Below, piece by piece: positions 16,888 to 25,232 of a stretch of DNA of 64,000 bases (position 1 is its first letter; each line of letters begins with the position of its first letter). The stretch comes from Lachnospiraceae bacterium M18-1. Its GTDB lineage: Bacteria > Bacillota > Clostridia > Lachnospirales > Lachnospiraceae. The notes under the pieces are model-generated. The model worked only from the letters and a program-made list of their open reading frames with translations, made no database searches and was not told the DNA's origin. The position numbers and the translations under genes were made by a program. The stretch covers positions 2,006,193-2,070,192 of the forward strand of contig KE159605.1 of assembly GCA_000403295.2 (NCBI GenBank), read 5' to 3'.

Positions 16888-17928
16888 TTATTGTTCATTG
16901 CCTTTTTCCGAAAAATAGCGCTTTTCTGCCAATGCCTGATTAATCGGAAATGTTTTCTCGTTTTTCAAAAAAACGCAATTATAGCAATAAGTACCATTTA
17001 TCTCGCCTTGCAAATGTTTCCTTCTTATTTCTCGCATAACATCTGACCTCCAAGCTTCGGCAAGCGATATTTCTCTCAAGTCCGCAACAGCCATTTCATA
17101 TCCAAAGTCAACACAACAAGCATCTAGTAACCCCTCGCATGTGACATGGAAGCGATTGAATAACATTCCGCATGGCAGCCCTCCCCCCAAGGACTCAAGA
17201 CTTTCTGGAGAGATTATCCCTTGGTGTATCATGGATTCCGTATCAAGCCAGCCGCCCTGAATCTTACAGTCCCATACATATATTTTATCAACCAATTCTC
17301 CATATTCTTGATATAGTTCGTCTATATTATTTTTATTCCACTCTGTTTTAATGAACGAAATAAACACACCCAGATCTTTTATTGCGTTCTTTTTTTTATA
17401 TTCATTCAGTTCAATCACATTACGCTTCACCTTGTCAAAATCATCCCGTCCATGCATCTTTTTATATTCATAACGATTTGAACCATTTATTGAATATTTA
17501 ATGCTGTCAAGTCCCGCCTCATAACATTTTTTAACTTTTTCTATATTTGCCAGTGTTCCATTAGTAGTAATGTAAATATATGTATAACCCAAATTCTTTG
17601 CAGTCCGTACATAATCATCCACATCATCCAAAATAAATGGTTCCCCAATCATATAAAAACCCACTTCTCTTGTTCCTAGTTCATATGCTTGTTTTAACAC
17701 ATCAAACATCAATTCCTTGTCACATTTTTTGCGCGGACGCTTCATTTTCTCATAGCCACAAAACAAACATCTATGGTTGCAAATATTTGTAAGTTCCATT
17801 TGCATATTTGGGGGAAAGGGAGGAATTTCATCATAAACTATCTCACGGTCTTTCTGAAGTATAACTTCTTTTTTTTGTAGTTCTGATCCCTGATGTGAAT
17901 TTATCGTACATTTTTTAGACGACTTCAT
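16888..17928 (-). CDS. Radical SAM / SPASM protein (glycan cluster, first copy)
   Basis: A 346-aa protein with the radical SAM cluster motif CNHRCLFC (Cys50, Cys54, Cys57) followed by a TIM-barrel-like region and a C-terminal Cys-rich SPASM-type domain (LPCGMLF, LDACCVDFG, YCYNCVF) that would bind a second iron-sulfur cluster. Its start lies 14 bp inside the preceding gene behind AAAGGAGG. Such enzymes in polysaccharide loci may carry out dehydrogenation, epimerisation or deoxygenation of sugars. No peptide precursor gene is seen beside it. Substrate unknown. Confidence 0.75.
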   Translation of the reverse strand: MKSSKKCTINSHQGSELQKKEVILQKDREIVYDEIPPFPPNMQMELTNICNHRCLFCGYEKMKRPRKKCDKELMFDVLKQAYELGTREVGFYMIGEPFILDDVDDYVRTAKNLGYTYIYITTNGTLANIEKVKKCYEAGLDSIKYSINGSNRYEYKKMHGRDDFDKVKRNVIELNEYKKKNAIKDLGVFISFIKTEWNKNNIDELYQEYGELVDKIYVWDCKIQGGWLDTESMIHQGIISPESLESLGGGLPCGMLFNRFHVTCEGLLDACCVDFGYEMAVADLREISLAEAWRSDVMREIRRKHLQGEINGTYCYNCVFLKNEKTFPINQALAEKRYFSEKGNEQ

Positions 17929-18934
17929 ATCTTGCCTCCTTTAACCATTTTTTATTGACACAATTCCTCAATGGTTTTCCTTCAATCAGTCTCTTGACGG
18001 CTTCAGCGGCTTTTCTGCGCATCTCAATACGGCTTTCCTCTGCATAAAATGCTGCATGTGGAGTTATTAAAACTCGGTTTTTTATATCCTCTTCTTGATT
18101 TATATATGCACGAATGAGATCATCCTCTATATCCGGAGGCTCACACTCAAGCACATCTGTTGCAAATGCGCGTAGTCTGCCGGATTTTAGTGCGCGATAT
18201 ACTGCTGAATTACTCACAACCCCTCCCCGTGAAGTATTAATAAGCATAAGTCCTTTTTTAGAGTGTCCCAAAACATCATCGTTAATCATTTTTTTTGTTT
18301 CGTCTGTAAGTAGTGTACGCAGGCTTATAAAATCAGATTTCTCAAATATATGATTCAAATTATAAATCTGAGTGCAATGAATTGCTTTCTCATACCCATC
18401 CGGAACATATGGATCATAGAATGACACATTCATCCCCAACGCTTTAGCTCTTAAAGCCATGGCAGTCCCAATTCTGCCGCACCCTATAATGCCCATATTT
18501 TTCCCACTAATCCTTGGAATAAATCCGCCAATTTCTGCCAGCCAATTGCCATCAATATCTTCTATCAACTTCTCATGATATAAAGGTATACTCCTATTAA
18601 GGGAAAAAAGAAGTGCAAGTGCATGCTCTGCGACATCTTCTGTACCATAATCCGGAACATTTAATACTGGAATACCCTTTTCTCCAGCATAAACATAATC
18701 CACACTATCATATCCTGTTCCAATTCGAATTATCATCTTACAATTTTCCAATCGATCAATTATATCCTTATCGATAAAAATATGATGCCAAACCATGACT
18801 GCATCCAGCGAGCCGATATCATCGGGCAATTCTTCCTTATGCGTAGCCCTATAAAGATTGATCGAATGTTTTTTACCTATAACCTCTTGTTCTATTTCAG
18901 CTTCTATTGAATAATCAAAAATTGCAATACGCAT
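17915..18934 (-). CDS. D-isomer-specific 2-hydroxyacid dehydrogenase
   Basis: A 339-aa NAD-dependent dehydrogenase of the PGDH/CtBP type. The Rossmann motif GIIGCGRIGTAM is near residue 150. The catalytic set is Arg in INTSRGG, an acidic residue in the DVLECEPPD region, and His in TPHAAFY. It would interconvert a 2-hydroxy acid and a 2-keto acid. With the GAPDH-like enzyme on one side and a NeuA-like transferase on the other, it may build an acidic sugar or phosphoglycerate-like unit for CMP activation. AT-rich codon use like its neighbours. Confidence 0.8.
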   Translation of the reverse strand: MRIAIFDYSIEAEIEQEVIGKKHSINLYRATHKEELPDDIGSLDAVMVWHHIFIDKDIIDRLENCKMIIRIGTGYDSVDYVYAGEKGIPVLNVPDYGTEDVAEHALALLFSLNRSIPLYHEKLIEDIDGNWLAEIGGFIPRISGKNMGIIGCGRIGTAMALRAKALGMNVSFYDPYVPDGYEKAIHCTQIYNLNHIFEKSDFISLRTLLTDETKKMINDDVLGHSKKGLMLINTSRGGVVSNSAVYRALKSGRLRAFATDVLECEPPDIEDDLIRAYINQEEDIKNRVLITPHAAFYAEESRIEMRRKAAEAVKRLIEGKPLRNCVNKKWLKEARYEVV

Positions 18935-18959
18935 TTACACATCCTCTGTAATATAATTT

Positions 18960-19703
18960 TTATTTGTATGGTGTTTTTTCTGTACTGAACCCATGTTTCT
19001 TTAACCAATACTCTGTTTGTGCAATTCCATAATCATGGTCAATATCAAGGCCACCTTCTTGAAACAAAGGCAACGTTTTTCTCCCCATCCATCTAAACGG
19101 CAAAATTCCATATTCCTTATCCATGCATCTGTCACGCAGTACCCATACTGAGCAATCGCAAAAATAACATGCCTTTGCTGAGTCACGGTCACAGGAAGCA
19201 CTGTCAATTTTGTTTACATCGACATATGGAATCAAAAATCCATCATCATCAATTGCTTTAGCTCGTACAGGCGAATATTCATTATACAAAGACACAGAAA
19301 CTGCACTATCCAGAGTGGGATTGTTCCAAAGTGCCTCTATCCCCTTGTCAATTATACCTTGTGAAATTGTTGCACTATTACAAAATAGAAGAACGAATAT
19401 TTCCTGTCTGCCCATTCTTTCGCATATTTGATTGTATCCATTGACTACCACATCTTCAACCAAGGCTGAATCCGTACATAGTTCAGGGGCTCGTTCCATA
19501 ATTTCCACCCCATTTCTTTTCCCTACTTCTTTTATATAATCTGCATCTGTACTCAAGAAAACCTGTCCTACATGCTTGGAATTTCTTGCAGCCATAATCG
19601 GATACTCCATTAATGGTCTTCCTAAGATTTCCATAGTATTCTTACCTTTAACACCCCTGCTCCCACCTCTACCAATCAAAAGAACCGGAACCATTTCATA
19701 CAT
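18960..19703 (-). CDS. CMP-sugar synthase-like cytidylyltransferase (NeuA family)
   Basis: A 247-aa nucleotidyltransferase related to acylneuraminate cytidylyltransferases. The N-terminal nucleotide loop reads IGRGGSRGVKGKN in place of the common ARGGSKGIPGKN, followed by STDADYIKEVG and a long QEGGLDIDHDYG-like end that resembles the metal-binding IDxxxD motif of NeuA. It probably transfers CMP to an acidic or nine-carbon-like sugar. Good ribosome site (AAAGGAG). No NeuB-type synthase lies in the window, so the sugar may not be a sialic acid. Confidence 0.75.
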   Translation of the reverse strand: MYEMVPVLLIGRGGSRGVKGKNTMEILGRPLMEYPIMAARNSKHVGQVFLSTDADYIKEVGKRNGVEIMERAPELCTDSALVEDVVVNGYNQICERMGRQEIFVLLFCNSATISQGIIDKGIEALWNNPTLDSAVSVSLYNEYSPVRAKAIDDDGFLIPYVDVNKIDSASCDRDSAKACYFCDCSVWVLRDRCMDKEYGILPFRWMGRKTLPLFQEGGLDIDHDYGIAQTEYWLKKHGFSTEKTPYK

Positions 19704-19774
19704 TTTCGAATCTCCTTTCCAAACACTTTAATCTTTTTTCTAACCTTATACGAGTAGCCTTTATACATGGCTGT

Positions 19775-20868
19775 TCATAGAAGTTTATCAAAATCAGCCC
19801 TTTCGAATATCTCAAGATATCCTCCTCTTGTTGCGTTATAAATTTTTCTTCCTTCTTCTTCAAAAATAAACCGTGCCGATTCAAAGGATTTATTTAATTT
19901 GAGGTGACTATCTATTTTTGTATAATCAGGCAGCAATTCCCAGACAGCATCCTCTTCGCTATTATAAAAATGCTCCACTTTTTTTGTTTCCATCAGAGAT
20001 GCTCTGTAATGGTCACAGCCTATTAAATAAACTTCTTCGAAACCTAAATAATACGCAATTTGAAGCATCGTATATACCGTCCCTCTCCCATCATAATGGC
20101 ATATACTTACATCTTTGCTGAAACGAGTGTAATGATTGTTGTCCGGTTGCTCCGGCAAATGATATAATGGGATCACATTTTCATCATTATTATAAAGTAC
20201 CGTGCCATTGCAAAATGCATAATTATAAAAACTGCATACTTTAGGCGTTACATTTAATATATTTCTCGTATCGCTTCTTAACACCCAAACATCCATCATG
20301 ACATAAAAATCCGGCCGCCATTCTGTGTTCCTAAATACATTATAAATTTTATTGCACGCAAAAGTAATTTCATGATGTTCATGCAGTTTATCCAGATCCT
20401 CTATCCTTAAACTTGGCCCGTTTCCAATCAGAAAACAGCGTTTACCTCTGTATCTATCCTTTAGTTCTCTTACCTTTGGTGAATGAAATTCTGGAACAAA
20501 GTCCGCAATATCAAAAAGATCTATCGTCGTAATGTCGCTCACACGCTCATATTCATTACATATCTCATTGTCACTCCGTTTAACGGCACATAGCAGACAA
20601 TCTATACTGCCAATAAGAAGATTCAACGTCCTCTCTGCCGCTTCTCCAGGATGTGCCACGCAGACTACATTTTCTCCTTTACCGACTGAACAAATCAATC
20701 GCAACAAAGCATCGCAAACCTCTGGGTATGCATAGATAAAGATTGTATTATATGCTGATAAATCATAATGATAAAATGATCTAACCAATGAAAACGGCAG
20801 ATATTCCCATCCTTTGCCGCTATATATTGGATTATATCTTGGAAAATCCAACATCTTTTCTTTGCAAG
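19775..20868 (-). pseudogene. DUF115/Maf-like glycan protein, C-terminal part, cut by IS91 element
   Basis: About 360 codons with the DUF115 (MptE-like, Maf motility-associated glycosyltransferase) signature RGKRCFLIGNGPSL, then MMDVWVLR and YLIGCDHYRASL. The frame is open upstream of the first ATG to the element boundary, and no ribosome site precedes that ATG, so the natural start is missing. The missing front may be the NAD-like fragment on the other side of the element. Family members are linked to glycosylation of flagellin or other surface proteins. It may still be expressed as a shortened protein. Confidence 0.65.
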
Positions 20869-20961
20869 AAAGTGCCTACGGCACATCAACTCCCCTAGCC
20901 CCTCATTCATGAGGGGAATTAGGGGGTTCCATTTTTTCCCATTCTAGTTCATAATAGTCTC

Positions 20962-22128
20962 ATGAACATACTAAAGAAAATATTCACAGAGCATTTTGAA
21001 GAAATTCAATATATCCTTCATCCTCGTCCTGTTGTGATGGAAAATATCGAAAAGATGATTAATTGTGGGGATCCTTCCTATGGCGGTGCCATGTATGGAT
21101 GCCCTCATTGTGGTAATTTTAAATTTGTCCCTTTCCGATGCCATTCCAAGTTTTGCCCCACCTGCGGCAATAAATATTGCATTGACCGTTCCACTAAAAT
21201 GTCGTTTAAATTGCTCCACGGGCCCCATCGCCATCTTGTTTTTACGATTGACGAAAAACTCCGTCCTTTTTTTCTCGAAGACCGTTCCCTGTTGGACTGC
21301 CTCTTTCGCTCTGTCCGCAGTGTCATCATGGAACTCTTTCACAAATTAAACAAACGTAAAAATTTCGTCCCTGGTTTTGTCTGTGTTCTTCATACCTTTG
21401 GACGCCCCCTTGAATGGAACCCTCATATCCACTGCCTCCTTACCGAAGGTGGATTTTCCGATGATGGATTCTGGCGTAATGTGAACTATTTCAATTACAC
21501 TTATCTCCGGAAAGCTTTCCAGACCGCTCTCCTAAATGAAATGGAGAAGAAGATCGGCCCTTCTTTTAAAAAAATGAAAGGAGCCATCTACCGTAAGGAT
21601 AAAGAAGGATTTTATGTCTATGCAAAACCAAACCTTTGTGATCCTGATACTGTGGTAAAATATATCAGCAGATATCTTGGACGTCCCACGATCGCCTCTT
21701 CCAGAGTTGATTCCTATGATGGCGAAAACGTGACTTTTCATTATAACAAGCATGAAGATGACTCTTATGTGGAAAAAACGCTTCCCGTGTTGGATTTTAT
21801 ACAACTTCTGATCCAGCATATCCCGGAAAAGCATTTCAAGATAACCCGCTATTATGGACTCTATGCCCGGCGGCGGGAACTTGATAAAACCATACGCAAA
21901 GCCGTTGATCCTTGTAAACATAAAATCATTTTGGATTGGAATCAATGGCGGAATCTCATTTTTCTCTCTTTTGGATATGACCCTTTAGAATGTCCAAAAT
22001 GCAAACACAAAATGGTTTTTATGGAACTCTACCAGAAGCATAAGCGTGTCCCTCTAGAAGAATTATACGAAAAGGCCATGGCACCCTACCGATGTCAATC
22101 CAAAGGCCCTCCCGGTAAATGTGCTTGA
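20962..22128 (+). CDS. IS91-family transposase
   Basis: A 388-aa rolling-circle-type transposase. An N-terminal zinc region (CPHCG and CPTCGNKYC, about residues 47-75) is followed by the HUH motif in WNPHIHCLL near residue 155 and the catalytic tyrosine region VVKYISRYLGRP near 230. A second Cys pair (CPKCKHKM) lies near the end. Full length and no frameshift, so it may be active. It nicks and joins single-stranded DNA for one-ended transposition. Confidence 0.88.
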   Translation: MNILKKIFTEHFEEIQYILHPRPVVMENIEKMINCGDPSYGGAMYGCPHCGNFKFVPFRCHSKFCPTCGNKYCIDRSTKMSFKLLHGPHRHLVFTIDEKLRPFFLEDRSLLDCLFRSVRSVIMELFHKLNKRKNFVPGFVCVLHTFGRPLEWNPHIHCLLTEGGFSDDGFWRNVNYFNYTYLRKAFQTALLNEMEKKIGPSFKKMKGAIYRKDKEGFYVYAKPNLCDPDTVVKYISRYLGRPTIASSRVDSYDGENVTFHYNKHEDDSYVEKTLPVLDFIQLLIQHIPEKHFKITRYYGLYARRRELDKTIRKAVDPCKHKIILDWNQWRNLIFLSFGYDPLECPKCKHKMVFMELYQKHKRVPLEELYEKAMAPYRCQSKGPPGKCA

Positions 22129-22180
22129 TTTTATTTCCCATCTGTCCCATACTAAACGTAATATAAAGATGGGAGGCTCC

Positions 22181-22363
22181 ATGATGAATTCAAAATTTTT
22201 AGAGGAACTCAGACAACGCTATATGAAAAACCCGCCAGAAGGTATGACATCCAAGCTGGTAAAAAACATGACGGATTCCGACCTGCTCGACATGCATTAC
22301 TTTCTAACTGAAGATGAGGATCTTGACGGGAATGACTCTGAAGATGGTTTCTATATCTTCTAA
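22181..22363 (+). CDS. Small accessory protein of the IS91-type element
   Basis: A 60-aa acidic protein (starts MMNSKFLEEL, ends DSEDGFYIF) encoded just after the transposase. The start is chosen behind GGGAGG; an upstream in-frame region overlaps the transposase end. Similar small acidic ORFs follow transposases in related Firmicutes elements. Function unknown. Confidence 0.55.
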   Translation: MMNSKFLEELRQRYMKNPPEGMTSKLVKNMTDSDLLDMHYFLTEDEDLDGNDSEDGFYIF

Positions 22364-22423
22364 TCGTTCTCATGAGTCATTATGCCCTTTCGATAACCTA
22401 TTATTTTGGTAGGTTATTTTTCT

Positions 22424-22732
22424 TTATGCAAAAATGGAGAAATTTCCTAATAGACAAAAAATTTTATGTATACTCAAATCCCACACAAAAAAATCACTAA
22501 TGCCACTCCTTCTAAGCTGTTCTGCCATTTCCAAAGCATATTTAGTCGAGGCCACAACAATGAAAACATCCTCTTTTCTTTTTAGAAATTCCGCATAGCT
22601 AATAACTGGCTTACCACCTAACTCCACCTTTTCTTTATTATTACAGAAGAAAAACTCAATTAATTCGGTTCCCAGTATATCTATAATCTGTTTGGCTATA
22701 TCTCCTGCTCCAAATATCGCCAGCTTTTTCAT
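22424..22732 (-). pseudogene. NAD-like domain fragment, cut by the IS91 element
   Basis: The frame begins MKKLAIFGAGDIAKQIID behind GGAGG and holds one GxGxxxK-type nucleotide-binding-like module, of the kind fused to many enzymes in this cluster, then runs out in the insertion sequence. It lacks any catalytic domain. Together with the DUF115 part on the other side it probably formed one gene of about 460 codons. Confidence 0.6.
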
Positions 22733-22753
22733 GAATACCTCCACAATATTATT

Positions 22754-24016
22754 CTATTTTCTTGCTATTTCATCCAAAAAATCTTTCACGGAAAAAAATT
22801 TATTCTCTATATATACTCCATTAGATTTTGGCTTTAAACTTTGTCTGATCAGTTTTTCAATCCCATGCACTATCCATTTCCTTTTATTTTCCAGCTCCCC
22901 CTTCTCAAAATCAATATCTGCAATAGAATAATCATATGGAAGAAGAATGGTAAATTTCCTTCTCGGCCAGCCATATGCAACTACTGTATATGCTAATTCT
23001 TCTCCCCATCTTCTATAAAAGTCATCTTTCCTGCATAAAAGATCAAAGTCCGCTTTCAACTGTATCCTGTTAGCTTGATTCCTTTCCCAATCAATTTTAA
23101 TTATACAGCTCTCCTTTTGAGACGTGATATATAAACTATCATTATAAAAGCAAAATTCTCCAAGCAAATCACCAAAAAGGCTATCGCTGGTACTCTCATC
23201 ACCGCATATAACATCCTCAGTATGACCTGTCGTCGTATTCCACCTCATAACTCTGCTCCCAATATTCTTACCAGTATAATTCTTTATCAAAAAAATATAA
23301 TCTGTATTGGGTACAAAGAAAGCTGCCTTTATTCCATTGTTTTCTGAATCCAATCTTTTTAATTTAAACAGCTTCCAATGATCTATATCTAACTTATATA
23401 CATTATTATCCATCTCGGAAAAAAGAAGAATAGAATCTCCAAATTCAATTATCGATGAAAAAAAGGGACATTGCTCGTCTATTCCGAATATTTCACCAAA
23501 ACAATCATGGTAAACGATTTTTTTAGTCTTTAAATCCATGCTTATAATATGATCCGTCTGTCCACTCAGATATATGATCATATCATTCACAACAATCCAA
23601 AATTTTATAAATGAACCTTCTCCTTTTGTATACCTCTTCGGAATATCCTCATATGACCACAATCCTGTATTCAAATTGTAGAACGCCCATTTTCTTGCGC
23701 CAGATGGTGCAAAAAACAATTCGTTATCAATTCTGATTGGAGGATGATATATTCCGCCTTCATTTTGAGTTTCTTCAAACGAACATAAATATCTCGCTTC
23801 AGCTCTTTCAAAATTGATAGTATACACAGCATTTAATGTTGCAGATATTCCATAGTTAAAATCAGTTATATAATGATATTCTCTTTGCAAATGCTCCTTA
23901 TACATTTTTTTTAACGATTCGTGCCATTCAGGAAAAATGTTCTTTAATTCTCCTATAGGCACTAATCTCGTACCCATATATATAACATCAGACTTGAAAA
24001 TTTCATTTTGAACCAT
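22754..24016 (-). CDS. Uncharacterised repeat protein, possibly beta-propeller
   Basis: A 420-aa protein that I do not recognise. It is rich in aromatic and beta-strand-like repeats (IDNELFFAPSGARKWAFYN, NDMIIYLSGQTDHIISMDL, GDSILLFSEMDNNVYKLDI, NDSLYITSQKESCIIKIDW), each about 50 residues apart. This suggests a beta-propeller-like fold. No signal peptide or membrane segment is seen, so it may act in the cytoplasm. It ends 22 bp before the NAD-like fragment and lies in the AT-rich core of the cluster. It could be a glycan-modifying or regulatory partner. Confidence 0.6.
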   Translation of the reverse strand: MVQNEIFKSDVIYMGTRLVPIGELKNIFPEWHESLKKMYKEHLQREYHYITDFNYGISATLNAVYTINFERAEARYLCSFEETQNEGGIYHPPIRIDNELFFAPSGARKWAFYNLNTGLWSYEDIPKRYTKGEGSFIKFWIVVNDMIIYLSGQTDHIISMDLKTKKIVYHDCFGEIFGIDEQCPFFSSIIEFGDSILLFSEMDNNVYKLDIDHWKLFKLKRLDSENNGIKAAFFVPNTDYIFLIKNYTGKNIGSRVMRWNTTTGHTEDVICGDESTSDSLFGDLLGEFCFYNDSLYITSQKESCIIKIDWERNQANRIQLKADFDLLCRKDDFYRRWGEELAYTVVAYGWPRRKFTILLPYDYSIADIDFEKGELENKRKWIVHGIEKLIRQSLKPKSNGVYIENKFFSVKDFLDEIARK

Positions 24017-24125
24017 TTTAAATTATCCTGACCTTTTCTATCCCGTTTAAAATTCGTATTGTATAAAATCTACACTCCATTTACATTCAAATACTTTTCC
24101 ACATTTCATACTTATATAATCTAAG

Positions 24126-25190
24126 TTATTTAGTTAAAACTACACTGCCATATACATCCGTAACCGGAACATAATTAATTCCTTCTTCCTCACAGAATCT
24201 ATCCACCGCTCTTCCAGCCGGCATAGCATTTCGTCCGGCAGTCTCCTGATGATGTAAACAGTCATGTATAATAATATAGCCGTGTTTTTGCAGCTTCGGC
24301 CAAAAGAATTTAAGCCCTGAGTATGTGGACTCATACAAATCCATATCCAGACTGACGAAAGCCCACTCCTCATTTTCCAAACCCGCTGTCGTATCCGGAA
24401 ATACTCCTTTTTTTATGATGCAATGCTCCGGATATTTCATCTTGTTCATAACAAGCTCAGCAGATGTATCCTTAAATGTATCGATAAAGGAGTCAGAAAC
24501 ATTTCCATTCTCTTTGGACATTACATCCTTATTAAAGGAATCAAAAGTATCAAATAAGTATAATTTTCGTTCTGGAAACATCTCGTTTATATATTTTGCC
24601 GTATCGCCTTTATATACCCCTGCTTCCGCAATGCTGCCATCAAGCCCCATATTTCGGATTCTTGCTGAAATTAGCTCGATTGTCGACAATCTCACATAAT
24701 CGTCATTTATCTGCATCTGAAAATCCTCAATATATCTTTTTCTTCTGAGCATCAATTCTCTGCATATAGCATAATCAAATATTTCACAGTCCGTGAGTTC
24801 TACGAGTACCTCATGTGATGGCGAAGCATTTCTTGTATACAGCGATGACATGTAGAAATGCCTATAATCAAATTCGAAGTCATTGTTAGAAGCATTGATT
24901 ATTTTCTCATTTGGAATTTCCAATTTTTGTAAAGTCTGTCTCATTTCACATTGATATAAATCACTACAGATAAGCACATAATCAAAGCTTATATCCTTAA
25001 GATACTGGGGAGACAGTATATCACCTCCCCATGACGCCGGAATATCCCACCACAATCCTTTTTTCGGCGGGTCATATCTCCCCCTTTTATTCTTATCGAC
25101 AATTGCAATCACCTGACATTTTCCTGGATTGAGCATCTTTATAATATTTTTTGACACTGCTCCTGCTCCATATAGTACAATTTTCTTCAT
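24126..25190 (-). CDS. NAD-like module fused to a TylF-type methyltransferase
   Basis: A 354-aa fusion. Residues 1-110 form a nucleotide-binding-like module (KKIVLYGAGAVSKNIIKML). Residues about 150-354 match the TylF/MycF O-methyltransferase family: AEAGVYKGDTAKYI for SAM binding, LFDTFDSF, SLDMDLYESTYSGL and IIIHDCLHH, where the acidic residues bind metal. It probably O-methylates a sugar residue of the surface glycan. The 108-bp gap downstream contains nothing recognisable. Confidence 0.75.
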   Translation of the reverse strand: MKKIVLYGAGAVSKNIIKMLNPGKCQVIAIVDKNKRGRYDPPKKGLWWDIPASWGGDILSPQYLKDISFDYVLICSDLYQCEMRQTLQKLEIPNEKIINASNNDFEFDYRHFYMSSLYTRNASPSHEVLVELTDCEIFDYAICRELMLRRKRYIEDFQMQINDDYVRLSTIELISARIRNMGLDGSIAEAGVYKGDTAKYINEMFPERKLYLFDTFDSFNKDVMSKENGNVSDSFIDTFKDTSAELVMNKMKYPEHCIIKKGVFPDTTAGLENEEWAFVSLDMDLYESTYSGLKFFWPKLQKHGYIIIHDCLHHQETAGRNAMPAGRAVDRFCEEEGINYVPVTDVYGSVVLTK

Positions 25191-25232
25191 TCTTCGACCT
25201 TCCTCTCATTGTTCTAAATCTCTTGAAATTAT

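Larger units (their letters stand above)
20869..22425 (+). mobile_element. IS91-family insertion sequence
   Basis: The element carries a Y2-type HUH transposase and a small accessory gene, opposite in strand to the glycan operon. Its left side begins after CAAG, a tetranucleotide typical of IS91-family targets, with a GTGCC-TAC-GGCAC hairpin and a larger CCCCTCAT-rich hairpin. The right side has AACCTA/TAGGTT before ATTTTTC. No target duplication is expected for this family. The right boundary is approximate. It interrupts a glycan gene. Confidence 0.75.

Noticed and set aside
19696..19884. A 62-codon frame between the DUF115 and NeuA-like genes
   Set aside because: It mostly overlaps the end of the DUF115 gene in another frame and has no ribosome site.
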